Positions 1 to 6,196 of a DNA stretch of 11,241 nucleotides are shown here, one piece after another. Each line of letters begins with the position of its first letter. The stretch's first letter is position 1. The position numbers and the translations under genes are program-made. The DNA is from UBA1774 sp045223835 (GTDB lineage Bacteria; Bacillota; Clostridia; Oscillospirales; Oscillospiraceae): the NCBI GenBank assembly GCA_045223835.1, contig JBGUZS010000029.1, forward strand, positions 1 to 11,241. The letters run 5' to 3'. The notes below the pieces were generated by a model that was given only the letters and a program-made list of their open reading frames with translations, searched no databases and was not told the DNA's origin.

Positions 1-1517
1 CAAATATGTACCCCTATTATGCCCGATGTGTCGTCACCGGTACGGTGAAATATCGTTATTATTCCAAAATGCACCAGGATAAATCAATACAGATGTTCCA
101 GCCAGAGATCGACTCCCTGGAATTTGTGACACTGGAGGATGTGGAGGTCCTGGCTGGGGATCCTGCCTGGTTGATGGACAAAGAGGAGCACACCTTGAAT
201 CTGCATACCTTCAAAGAAGAATACCGCGGTCAGTTCTTCACCACGGATTACACCGTGGATCATCAGAGCCGGAATAATGTCTTTGTCCTGGACAATCACC
301 TTTTCCCCGGCGACGCGGATATCCTCCAGCCCGGTCGACGGGTGTTGCTGGTGGTGCGGAACAACTGTCAGGAACAGCTCATCCTGCCACAGGACGAATA
401 TCGAGGGGTGTATCCGGAGGGCCGGGTCCATGAGTTTGACGTGGGGGACGACAGCCTTATCGGCTGGTGGCCCTACTTCCTGGATATCACGGACCTGCCG
501 GAGGGCTGGCTGGAGCAGGACGAGTATGCCGACCTGCGGGAGCTCATCCGGGTGACGAACGACGATGTGCACACCTTCGATGTGGTGTATGGGGACGATA
601 TGGCGGCCATTCGACGGGTGGCGGATGGACGGATCATCTGCCACGAGGGGCGCTTCATCACCCCAGCGGACGCGGGTAAGTCGGTATGCGTGGTGAATAC
701 GGACGTGCTGGACGCCTACGGGCTGAAGGTGGGGGATACCCTCACCTTGGACTTGGGAAACTATCTTTCCGAGCAGTACGCCCCCCTGGGGGCAGTGGCG
801 GTAAATCGGGGGCGGCAGTCCACGGCGTACACGACCAAGACCTTCACCATCATCGGCTCCTGGCGGGACCTGAATGAGGGGAACCACACTTACCGGGATC
901 TGTACTGGTGCTGGAGCAATAACGCCATCTTTGTGCCCTCTGCTTTCCTGCCAGAGTGCCGGAATGGGGAGAACCATACGTTCAAGCCCTGCGAAATGAG
1001 CTTCGTGGTGGGAAATGCGGAGGAGATCGACGCTTTCGTCAAGGATTCCCTGCCGCAGCTGGAGGCCATAGGCCTGACCTATTCCTTCAGCGACGGGGGC
1101 TGGCTGCAGGTGGGGGAGGATCTGATGCAATCCCGGAGCCTGGCCCTGGTGAAGCTGCTGATCTTCTCCGCCGCGGCCCTCTTCGCCCTGGTGCTCGCGG
1201 TCTGGCTCTTTATCGGGCGGAAGAAGCAGGAGTATGGCATCTTCCGGGCGCTGGGCATGGAAAAGCGGGCAGCCGGGGCGCGGCTGTACGTCCCCTTTGC
1301 CCTCCTGGGCTTGGTTTCCACGGTGCTTGGGTTGGTCGCCGCCCGGGTGGTGACCGGCAGGCAGCTGGCAGAGGAAGCCGCCCATATACCGGCCCCTCTG
1401 TCGGTGTTCCTCCTGGGGGCCCTGGGCTTCCTGGCGCTGCTGGCGGTCCTGGCCTTCCTCGGCCTGCTGCTGGTCCGCCGTCGGAGCATCCTGTCGCTGG
1501 TGCAGGGGAAGAAATGA
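1..1517 (+). CDS. FtsX/MacB-type ABC transporter permease, 5' end cut by window
   Basis: Membrane subunit of a MacB/LolC-type ABC system. The reading frame is open to the left edge. The first ATG (base 6) has no room for a ribosome binding site and falls inside the extracellular domain, so the N-terminal membrane segment and perhaps 70-80 residues probably lie outside. Counting from that ATG, residues 1 to ~375 are a soluble extracytoplasmic domain. The C-terminus is a classic FtsX core: membrane helices near 383-403, 428-449 and 465-490, with the cytoplasmic coupling motif YGIFRALGM at 410-418. Short stretches (PYYAR near the start, and the VNTDVLDAYGLKVGD region) match the same places in the next two permeases, so all three are one family. 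This copy has a much larger extracellular domain. Its stop codon overlaps the start of the next gene. Substrate unknown. Confidence 0.85.
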   Translation, partial: NMYPYYARCVVTGTVKYRYYSKMHQDKSIQMFQPEIDSLEFVTLEDVEVLAGDPAWLMDKEEHTLNLHTFKEEYRGQFFTTDYTVDHQSRNNVFVLDNHLFPGDADILQPGRRVLLVVRNNCQEQLILPQDEYRGVYPEGRVHEFDVGDDSLIGWWPYFLDITDLPEGWLEQDEYADLRELIRVTNDDVHTFDVVYGDDMAAIRRVADGRIICHEGRFITPADAGKSVCVVNTDVLDAYGLKVGDTLTLDLGNYLSEQYAPLGAVAVNRGRQSTAYTTKTFTIIGSWRDLNEGNHTYRDLYWCWSNNAIFVPSAFLPECRNGENHTFKPCEMSFVVGNAEEIDAFVKDSLPQLEAIGLTYSFSDGGWLQVGEDLMQSRSLALVKLLIFSAAALFALVLAVWLFIGRKKQEYGIFRALGMEKRAAGARLYVPFALLGLVSTVLGLVAARVVTGRQLAEEAAHIPAPLSVFLLGALGFLALLAVLAFLGLLLVRRRSILSLVQGKK

Positions 1518-2671
1518 TGGACTGGTCCTTCCGTTATCTCCGCCGTTTGCTGGGCCGGAACCTGGGGCGGAGCCTTCTGAGCCTGGGACTGGCGGCCCTG
1601 CTGGCCCTGGCCTTCGGCCTGGTGACGGTGCTCCGGGGCATGTATGCGGAGCTGTACCGAAACGTGGAGGTCAAGGCGGTTTTCAGCGGCATCCCCTACG
1701 CCAAGGCCCTGAAGGCGGAGACCTCAGGGCTCCTGCGGGATGCGTACTATGAGACCACCGTCATGGACGTGATGGTGGAGCTGGATGACCTGGAGCATGC
1801 GGCGATCCTGTTTACCAACCGCCTGGAGGAGATCGGGCCGGAGGATGTGGAGTGGGCCGAGGGCTGGGACGGGGAGAGCTTCTTTGCTGCGGAAAAGGGG
1901 GTATGCCTCCTGCACGCCGGGTATGCGGAGGAGCTGGGGAAGGGCTTGGGGGACCGGCTGCGGGTGAACGAGCGGGACTGGCTGGTAAACGTGAGCGAGG
2001 GGGGCAATCCATTCAAACCCGGGGAGACCCTCCTGGAGCTCCGGGATCGGAAGCGGCCCTTCCTCACCATTGCGGGCATCCTTCATCGTGAATCCGAGGA
2101 TCATATCCTCCGCGTCCCCGTGGGAGCGCACAGACCTCTGAGCTGCTTCTACTCCGGGGAATACACCCTGGAGCTGGCCCGGTACACCCTGGCGGACTAC
2201 CACCGGGCCTCCGAGATGCGGGATTACGCCAAAAGCATCCTGGACGGCGTCAGGGGCGATCCGGCTTTCTCCATGGATACGGGCAATGCGGATCGCATCT
2301 ATGAGATGCACCGGCTTCTTGAGACCCTGTACCCCCTCGCCATCGCCGCTGCCCTGCTGTTGGGCGGTGTGCTCCCCGGCCTCATGGTGCTCCACGCCTC
2401 CCGGGAGATCAGCATCCTGCGGGCGCTGGGGGTGCATATCCGGAACTGCGTGGGCGTCTACACCCTGGCCCAGGCGCTGTGTGCGTTTTTGGGACTGGTG
2501 ATCGGCCTGCTGTTGGCGTTTGTCCTGCAGCGCCCGGCCTTCGCCGCCGTGGCCCGGCCCTTCGGGACATACCTGGCCGCCCACCTGGCAGCCTGCGCCC
2601 TGGGCTCCGGCGTCTTCGCCTGGCTGAGCGCCCGGAAGCACGTGCTCGAGCTGCTGCAAAGTAAGGAATAA
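1517..2671 (+). CDS. FtsX-type ABC transporter permease (tandem paralogue A)
   Basis: Four-helix permease of the FtsX/MacB class, 384 residues. An N-terminal amphipathic/basic stretch leads into TM1 (about 19-41). An extracytoplasmic domain (about 45-265) follows, then TM2 (about 274-293), the coupling motif EISILRALG (297-305), TM3 (314-337) and TM4 (352-371). Two adjacent ATGs at 1514 and 1517 are possible starts. I prefer 1517 because the AGGGGA ribosome binding site then has about 7 nt spacing and the protein begins MDWS, matching the MNWS start of the next paralogue. The start overlaps the upstream stop, indicating translational coupling. It is closely related to the next gene: about 86% identity over the first 58 residues and about 74% over the last 121 (counted by eye), with a much more diverged middle. 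Substrate unknown. Confidence 0.88.
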   Translation: MDWSFRYLRRLLGRNLGRSLLSLGLAALLALAFGLVTVLRGMYAELYRNVEVKAVFSGIPYAKALKAETSGLLRDAYYETTVMDVMVELDDLEHAAILFTNRLEEIGPEDVEWAEGWDGESFFAAEKGVCLLHAGYAEELGKGLGDRLRVNERDWLVNVSEGGNPFKPGETLLELRDRKRPFLTIAGILHRESEDHILRVPVGAHRPLSCFYSGEYTLELARYTLADYHRASEMRDYAKSILDGVRGDPAFSMDTGNADRIYEMHRLLETLYPLAIAAALLLGGVLPGLMVLHASREISILRALGVHIRNCVGVYTLAQALCAFLGLVIGLLLAFVLQRPAFAAVARPFGTYLAAHLAACALGSGVFAWLSARKHVLELLQSKE

Positions 2672-2685
2672 GGACGGGGTAAATT

Positions 2686-3834
2686 ATGAACTGGTCTCTT
2701 CGCTATCTCCGCCGCCTTCTGGGGCGGAACCTGGGGCGGAGCCTCCTGAGCCTTCTGCTGGCGGCGCTGCTGGCCTTCGCCTTCGGCCTGGTGACGGTGC
2801 TCCGGGGGATATACGCGGAGCTGTACAAAAACGTGGAGGTCAGGGCGGCCTTCTCCGGCGGCCTGAGCTACGACCGGGCGCAGAAGATCGCCCAGAGCGG
2901 CTATGTCCGGGATCCCTACTATGAGCGCTACACCGCAGACGGAGAGGTTGAAATGGAGGCTGCCGACTTCCTCTTCACAAACCGTCTGGACCGCCGGGTG
3001 ACGGATCCGGTGGACTGGCTCACCGGCTGGGATGAGGAGACCGCCATGAACGCGGAGGAAAAGGTGCTGGTGATGTATGCCCGCCACGCGGAAGCCCTGG
3101 GGGTGGGCCTGGGGGACATGGTGCGGGTGAATGAAACCCAGTGGTGGCTGAACCTGACGGCCATGGACAGCAAAAACCTACGGGACGGGGAGACCCCCAT
3201 GGAGCTGCGGGACAGGCACAGACCCTTCTTCAAGGTGGTGGGTATCATTCGCTCCGAGGCGAATAACCAGACTGTGTTTGTTCCCACGGCAGCCAGGAAC
3301 ATGGTGATGTTCTTAGTCCCCAAGATGGAGCTGGATATCGCGGAATTTACCCTGGTGGACTACCATCTGGCGGCAGAGTTCACCGCCTACGCCAAGGGGG
3401 AGCTGGACAAGATCCAAACCCCGGTGCGCCTCACCCTGGACACCTCTTACGCGGACCGGATCTACGAGATGCACCGGCTGCTGGAGACCCTGTACCCCCT
3501 CACCATTGCGGCGGCCCTGCTCCTGGGAGGCGTGCTGCCGGGGCTCACGGTCTTGCATGGGTCGAATCAGATCAGTGTCCTCCGTGCCCTCGGCGCAAAA
3601 ATCCGAAAGTGCGTCAGTATTTACACCCTGGCCCAGGTGCTGTGCGCCTTGTTCGGGCTTGCGCTGGGCTTTGTGCTGGTGACGGTCATTCGGAGGCCGG
3701 AGCTTTCCGCGGTTCTGCGGCCTTTTGGTATCTACCTGGCCGCCCACCTGGCCGCCTGCGCCTTGGGGTCGGGCGTCTTTGCCTGGCTGTGCGCGAGAAA
3801 GCATGTTTTAGCCCAATTGCAGGCAAAGGAATAG
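2686..3834 (+). CDS. FtsX-type ABC transporter permease (tandem paralogue B)
   Basis: 382-residue permease with the same layout as the gene 14 nt upstream. TM1 is at about 19-41, the extracytoplasmic domain runs to about 262, and TM2 (272-291), QISVLRALG (295-303), TM3 (312-335) and TM4 (350-369) follow. Start ATG at 2686. AAGGA at 2670-2674, overlapping the previous stop, or GGGG at 2676-2679 would serve as the ribosome binding site. The upstream gene's start and end are highly similar even at DNA level, so this is a tandem duplication with diverged external domains. The two could form a heterodimer, as LolC and LolE do, or compete for one ATPase (inference). It is the last gene of the permease run and is followed by a 588-bp hairpin-rich gap. 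Substrate unknown. Confidence 0.88.
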   Translation: MNWSLRYLRRLLGRNLGRSLLSLLLAALLAFAFGLVTVLRGIYAELYKNVEVRAAFSGGLSYDRAQKIAQSGYVRDPYYERYTADGEVEMEAADFLFTNRLDRRVTDPVDWLTGWDEETAMNAEEKVLVMYARHAEALGVGLGDMVRVNETQWWLNLTAMDSKNLRDGETPMELRDRHRPFFKVVGIIRSEANNQTVFVPTAARNMVMFLVPKMELDIAEFTLVDYHLAAEFTAYAKGELDKIQTPVRLTLDTSYADRIYEMHRLLETLYPLTIAAALLLGGVLPGLTVLHGSNQISVLRALGAKIRKCVSIYTLAQVLCALFGLALGFVLVTVIRRPELSAVLRPFGIYLAAHLAACALGSGVFAWLCARKHVLAQLQAKE

Positions 3835-3901
3835 CGAAGCGGTTTTCGAGCGGCCGCTGCGCTGACGTACCGATCCTTTCTCTGACTATACTCGTTTCTT
3901 T

Positions 3902-3942
3902 GCCTCCGGCGGCCCGGTTTCTCTCACGCGAGAGAAACCGGG
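3902..3942. repeat. Hairpin repeat unit, left copy
   Basis: GCCTCCGGCGGCC (3902-3914) is followed, sharing two bases, by a perfect 13-bp stem: CCCGGTTTCTCTC (3913-3925), loop ACGC, GAGAGAAACCGGG (3930-3942). The GC-rich box and the hairpin recur inverted at 4315-4355. This resembles the small palindromic intergenic repeats (REP/MITE-like) of many bacterial chromosomes; the family name is not known to me. Confidence 0.75.
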
Positions 3943-4224
3943 GAAAGAGCACGGCGGGGCTCCGCCCCTGCACCCCGGTGCGGCGGGCGCTGAAGCGAAG
4001 GGGGCAAAGGCGCGGCGGGGAACAAGCGGGTGCTGAACGTCAGCTTGCCGACTTTGAATCTGCTTGGCAATAGTCGTTTGCTTTTCAGGGTGCCCTTCGC
4101 CGCACCGGCGCCGGTATTCGACCTATCCCGCAGGCAGCCGCATCCCTGCACATGTCACCTTGTCCCGTTGTTCCGTGCAGAACTCCCGTCCCCCCCCTTC
4201 CCCGGGAAGGAGGATCCAATGGGG

Positions 4225-4243
4225 GAAACCGCCGCGCGGTTTC
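4225..4243. repeat. Short perfect inverted repeat
   Basis: GAAACCGC (4225-4232), a 3-nt spacer, then GCGGTTTC (4236-4243). One of the cluster of hairpins in the permease-ATPase gap. No T-tract follows, so a terminator role is not supported. Confidence 0.6.
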
Positions 4244-4267
4244 TCCCTTGGCCGTCGGGGAAGGATT

Positions 4268-4302
4268 CCAAAGGAAACCGCCTCGGAATAGGTTTCCTTT
4301 GG
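4268..4302. repeat. Perfect 12-bp inverted repeat
   Basis: CCAAAGGAAACC (4268-4279), an 11-nt loop, then GGTTTCCTTTGG (4291-4302). It lies only 12 bp before the next hairpin at 4315-4344. The AAACC/GGTTT core is shared with the hairpins at 3913 and 4225, suggesting related repeat units or nested insertions. Confidence 0.7.
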
Positions 4303-4314
4303 CGGCTTTCTTTC

Positions 4315-4355
4315 CCAGCTTTCTTTTCCGCAAAAGAAAGCTGGCCGCCGGAGGC
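4315..4355. repeat. Hairpin repeat unit, right (inverted) copy
   Basis: A perfect 13-bp stem: CCAGCTTTCTTTT (4315-4327), loop CCGC, AAAAGAAAGCTGG (4332-4344). It abuts GGCCGCCGGAGGC (4343-4355), the exact reverse complement of the GC box at 3902-3914. Read on the minus strand it has the same plan and sizes as the left copy: 13-nt box, 2-base overlap, 13-4-13 hairpin. The stem differs from the left copy at four positions, each with a matching change in the partner base. Confidence 0.75.
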
Positions 4356-4422
4356 ATCCCCCCGGCAGGGTCCCCGCCGGCGAGGTGCCCCCGCCCAAAA
4401 CGAAAAGCAAGGAGGATTCATC

Positions 4423-5085
4423 ATGAACGCATTGACTCTGGAAAACGTCAGCTACACTTACCCCGGCGGCGCTGCCCCGGTGGTGAAAAATGCGACCTAC
4501 GGCTTTGAATCTGGTAAGCTCTATGCCGTTGTCGGTCCCAGCGGAAGCGGGAAAAGCACCCTCCTGAGCATGTTGGCAGGGCTGGACATGCCCAGAGAGG
4601 GGGATGTGATTCTGCAGGAGGATAACCTGAAATCCCTGGATCTGGACAAGTACCGCCGGGAAGGGGTCAGCATCATTTTTCAGGCATTCTGTTTGCTGCC
4701 CCTGCTCACGGTGCGGGAGAACGTTTGCCTCCCCATGGAAATGCAGGGCATTCCGGAGAATGAAGCCCGGATTAGGGCGGCGGAAGCCCTGGTGAAGGTG
4801 GGGATCGAGGAGAGCAAGCATAAACGCTTCCCCTCGGCTCTCTCCGGTGGGGAGCAGCAGCGGGTGGCCATAGCCCGGAGTCTATGCAGTGGCGCTCCCG
4901 TGCTCCTGGCGGACGAGCCCACGGGAAACCTGGACGGAGAGAACACCCGGATCGTCATGGACATTCTCCGTCGTCTAGCCCACGAGGAAGGCCGCTGCGT
5001 CATCGTGGTCACCCACGACCCGGAGGTGGCGGATACCGCCGACCTGATCCTGCGCATGAAGGACGGGGTGCTCACGGCAGCGTGA
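4423..5085 (+). CDS. ABC transporter ATP-binding protein, MacB/LolD/FtsE type
   Basis: Cytoplasmic ATPase, 220 residues, of the family that drives FtsX-type permeases. All motifs are intact: Walker A GPSGSGKST (38-46), Q-loop FQ (86-87) in the family-typical context FQAFCLLPLLTVREN, signature LSGGEQQR (140-147), Walker B VLLADE (160-165), D-loop NLD (169-171), and the switch histidine H198 in VVTHDPE. Start ATG at 4423 is set by AAGGAGG (4409-4415) at 7 nt spacing and by the conserved N-terminus LTLENVSYTYPGG; in-frame codons further upstream cross the hairpin spacer and are not coding. It lies downstream of three permeases on the same strand and is their likely motor (inference). The last 96 bp have a diverged copy at 5947-6042. 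A terminator follows after 10 nt. Confidence 0.95.
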   Translation: MNALTLENVSYTYPGGAAPVVKNATYGFESGKLYAVVGPSGSGKSTLLSMLAGLDMPREGDVILQEDNLKSLDLDKYRREGVSIIFQAFCLLPLLTVRENVCLPMEMQGIPENEARIRAAEALVKVGIEESKHKRFPSALSGGEQQRVAIARSLCSGAPVLLADEPTGNLDGENTRIVMDILRRLAHEEGRCVIVVTHDPEVADTADLILRMKDGVLTAA

Positions 5086-5095
5086 ATCACGACAA

Positions 5096-5130
5096 AAAAG
5101 AGCTGTGGTCGATCGAACCGCAGCTCTTTT
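5096..5130 (+). terminator. Intrinsic terminator after the ATPase gene
   Basis: 14-bp stem AAAAGAGCTGTGGT (5096-5109) pairing with ACCGCAGCTCTTTT (5117-5130), one G-T wobble, loop CGATCGA. The T-run is the 3' end of the stem, and the matching A-run on the 5' side could let it act in both directions. It separates the ATPase from the lipoprotein transcription unit. Confidence 0.85.
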
Positions 5131-5172
5131 GCGCGGAAAAGCAGGAAATCTCAGAAAAACTTGAAAAAACCC

Positions 5173-5203
5173 TTGACATTGACGCGACGTCAAATTGTAC
5201 GCT
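5173..5203 (+). promoter_or_regulatory. MerR-type promoter with 19-bp spacer and central dyad
   Basis: The -35 is TTGACA (5173-5178) and the -10 is TACGCT (5198-5203), 19 bp apart. The spacer contains the perfect dyad TTGACG-CGA-CGTCAA (5179-5193). A long 19-20-bp spacer with a dyad inside is the hallmark of promoters activated by MerR-family regulators, which twist the DNA to realign the two boxes. At the ordinary 17-bp spacing the -10 (TGTACG) is poor. No MerR gene lies in the window. It should drive the lipoprotein gene starting at 5250. Confidence 0.65.
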
Positions 5204-5249
5204 GAAGGTGCGGAAAGCGGCTTAACGCGAAAAAGGAGGTATTCCCACA

Positions 5250-5930
5250 GTGAAAAGGAAGATCGCTGCGTGCCTGATGTGCGTCTGCCTGCTGGCTTCT
5301 GTCTTTGCCGGCTGCGCGTCATCGAAGAATGGAAAACCCAGCAAAGAGCGGGCGAATCTGGAAGCTCTGCTGAAGGATATGTACGGCAGCAGCGCCATTG
5401 TCAGTCAGCCGGAGCTGGATCAGATTTTCCTCCTCCGTCCCAGTGAAGCGTTCCATGTGGATCACATCCTGACAGCCGTTCAGCTGAACGTTACCCAGAG
5501 CGACGGAGAATTCTACACCGGAAACCTGTATTCCTGTGTCCCCGAAAAAGAGACATATGCGCCGGGTGAGGATATCCGGATCACGGTGACCAGCCATAAC
5601 CAAAACTTTACCACCGGCGGCGAACCGTTCCGGCTGGATATGCTGGCCGACGGGAAATGGTATGCCGTCAACCGGGGGTCATCCTGGGGACTGGTGCTGT
5701 ACGAATGGTCGGAAGGCAGTGAGAAACAGTATGGGATCAATTGGTATCTGTGCCATTTCAACCCGATCGGCATCGATCCGGATACCGGTCTGATCGTGAT
5801 CCTTCCGGAAAGGGATAATACGCCCCCGCTGCTTCCGGAGGGGACCTATCGCTTCAGCACCTGGGTAACCGATACGGTTGAGGGTGAAGAATACCAGCTC
5901 ATGTGTGAGTTCCAGGTCAAGGCAAAATGA
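5250..5930 (+). CDS. Secreted lipoprotein with possible Ig-like domain
   Basis: 226-residue predicted lipoprotein. The start is GTG at 5250, set by the very strong AAAAGGAGGT (5231-5240) and followed by a lipoprotein signal peptide: basic MKRK, hydrophobic core, and lipobox FAGC with the lipidated cysteine at C22. Polar linker 23-35. The rest looks beta-rich. From about residue 105, a YAPGEDIRITVTSHN stretch, a later ADGKWYAV, and the near-terminal LPEGTYRFS resemble the bacterial Ig-like domain often annotated Big_14 (recalled family pattern, not a search). It would be anchored on the outer face of the membrane. Codon choice is somewhat less GC-extreme than in the permeases. It stands alone between terminators at 5096 and 6117, and its promoter is of MerR type. 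A link to the neighbouring ABC system is possible but rests only on position. Confidence 0.85.
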   Translation: MKRKIAACLMCVCLLASVFAGCASSKNGKPSKERANLEALLKDMYGSSAIVSQPELDQIFLLRPSEAFHVDHILTAVQLNVTQSDGEFYTGNLYSCVPEKETYAPGEDIRITVTSHNQNFTTGGEPFRLDMLADGKWYAVNRGSSWGLVLYEWSEGSEKQYGINWYLCHFNPIGIDPDTGLIVILPERDNTPPLLPEGTYRFSTWVTDTVEGEEYQLMCEFQVKAK

Positions 5931-5946
5931 CGCGGCATTTAGGCTG

Positions 5947-6042
5947 AGCCGATGCGTCTTTGTGGTGACCCACGACCCGGAGGCGGCGGATACCGCCGAC
6001 CTGGTGCTGCGGATGAAGGACGGGGTGCTGACGGCAGAATAG
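5947..6042 (+). pseudogene. 3' remnant of a second ABC ATPase gene
   Basis: These 32 codons (stop TAG included) match the end of the intact ATPase at 4990-5085. I count 82 of 96 identical bases by eye. The protein keeps the switch region VVTHDPE and then DTADL, LRMKDGVLTA. Nothing upstream resembles the rest of an ATPase: Walker A, signature and Walker B are all missing, and there is no start or ribosome binding site in this frame. It begins just 16 bp after the lipoprotein stop. It is either what is left of a deleted tandem ATPase or the product of a duplication that accompanied arrival of the lipoprotein gene (inference). Confidence 0.85.
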
Positions 6043-6116
6043 TCCTGCGATCACGTCCTGCGCGCCTGCGCACAGGGATCGGCTTCGCCGGAGCTGCGCA
6101 GCGGCGCAGACAGAAT

Positions 6117-6148
6117 AACGGCGCGAAGGGAAAACCTTTCGCGCCGTT
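6117..6148 (+). terminator. Intrinsic terminator between converging genes
   Basis: AACGGCGCGAAGG (6117-6129), loop, CCTTTCGCGCCGTT (6135-6148), a GC-rich stem with one bulged base. It is followed on the plus strand by GGGTTTTGATTT. It sits between the plus-strand lipoprotein/ATPase-remnant region and the 3' end of the minus-strand nudC gene and may serve both, though the minus-strand side has only a weak T-run. Confidence 0.75.
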
Positions 6149-6196
6149 GGGTTTTGATTTCCTATGTCCCGCAGGACGATTCAGAATGCCGCCGAT

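Larger units (their letters stand above)
3835..4422. other. 588-bp non-coding, hairpin-rich spacer
   Basis: I see no credible gene here. Reading frames crossing it are low-complexity, proline/arginine-rich and lack ribosome binding sites. It holds at least five perfect inverted repeats. Four are given separately (3913-3942, 4225-4243, 4268-4302, 4315-4344), and there is a small GGGGC-TCC-GCCCC hairpin at 3956-3968. The AAGGAGG at 4409-4415 belongs to the ATPase gene downstream. None of the hairpins is followed by a T-run, so none is a convincing intrinsic terminator. I also see no promoter for the ATPase, so it may be read through from the permeases (inference). Confidence 0.75.

Noticed and set aside
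84..1385. Long minus-strand reading frame (433 codons) under the first permease
   Set aside because: Glutamine/histidine/proline-rich translation with no recognisable domain. It is antisense to a clear permease in a GC-rich gene, which routinely leaves open shadow frames.
956..1516. N-terminal extension of the second permease by ~186 codons
   Set aside because: The extension translates the first permease out of frame. The ribosome binding site and the paralogue's start put the true start at 1514/1517.
1724..2659. Long minus-strand frame under the second permease
   Set aside because: Same reason: low-complexity composition, no ribosome binding site, fully antisense to a strong gene.
4030..4422. 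N-terminal extension of the ATPase through the hairpin spacer
   Set aside because: The added residues are low-complexity and cross inverted repeats, while a strong AAGGAGG directly precedes ATG 4423, where the ABC fold begins.
3835..4422. CRISPR-like array in the repeat-rich gap
   Set aside because: The repeats are inverted hairpins of different sequence and spacing, without regular direct repeats or spacers, and no cas genes are present.
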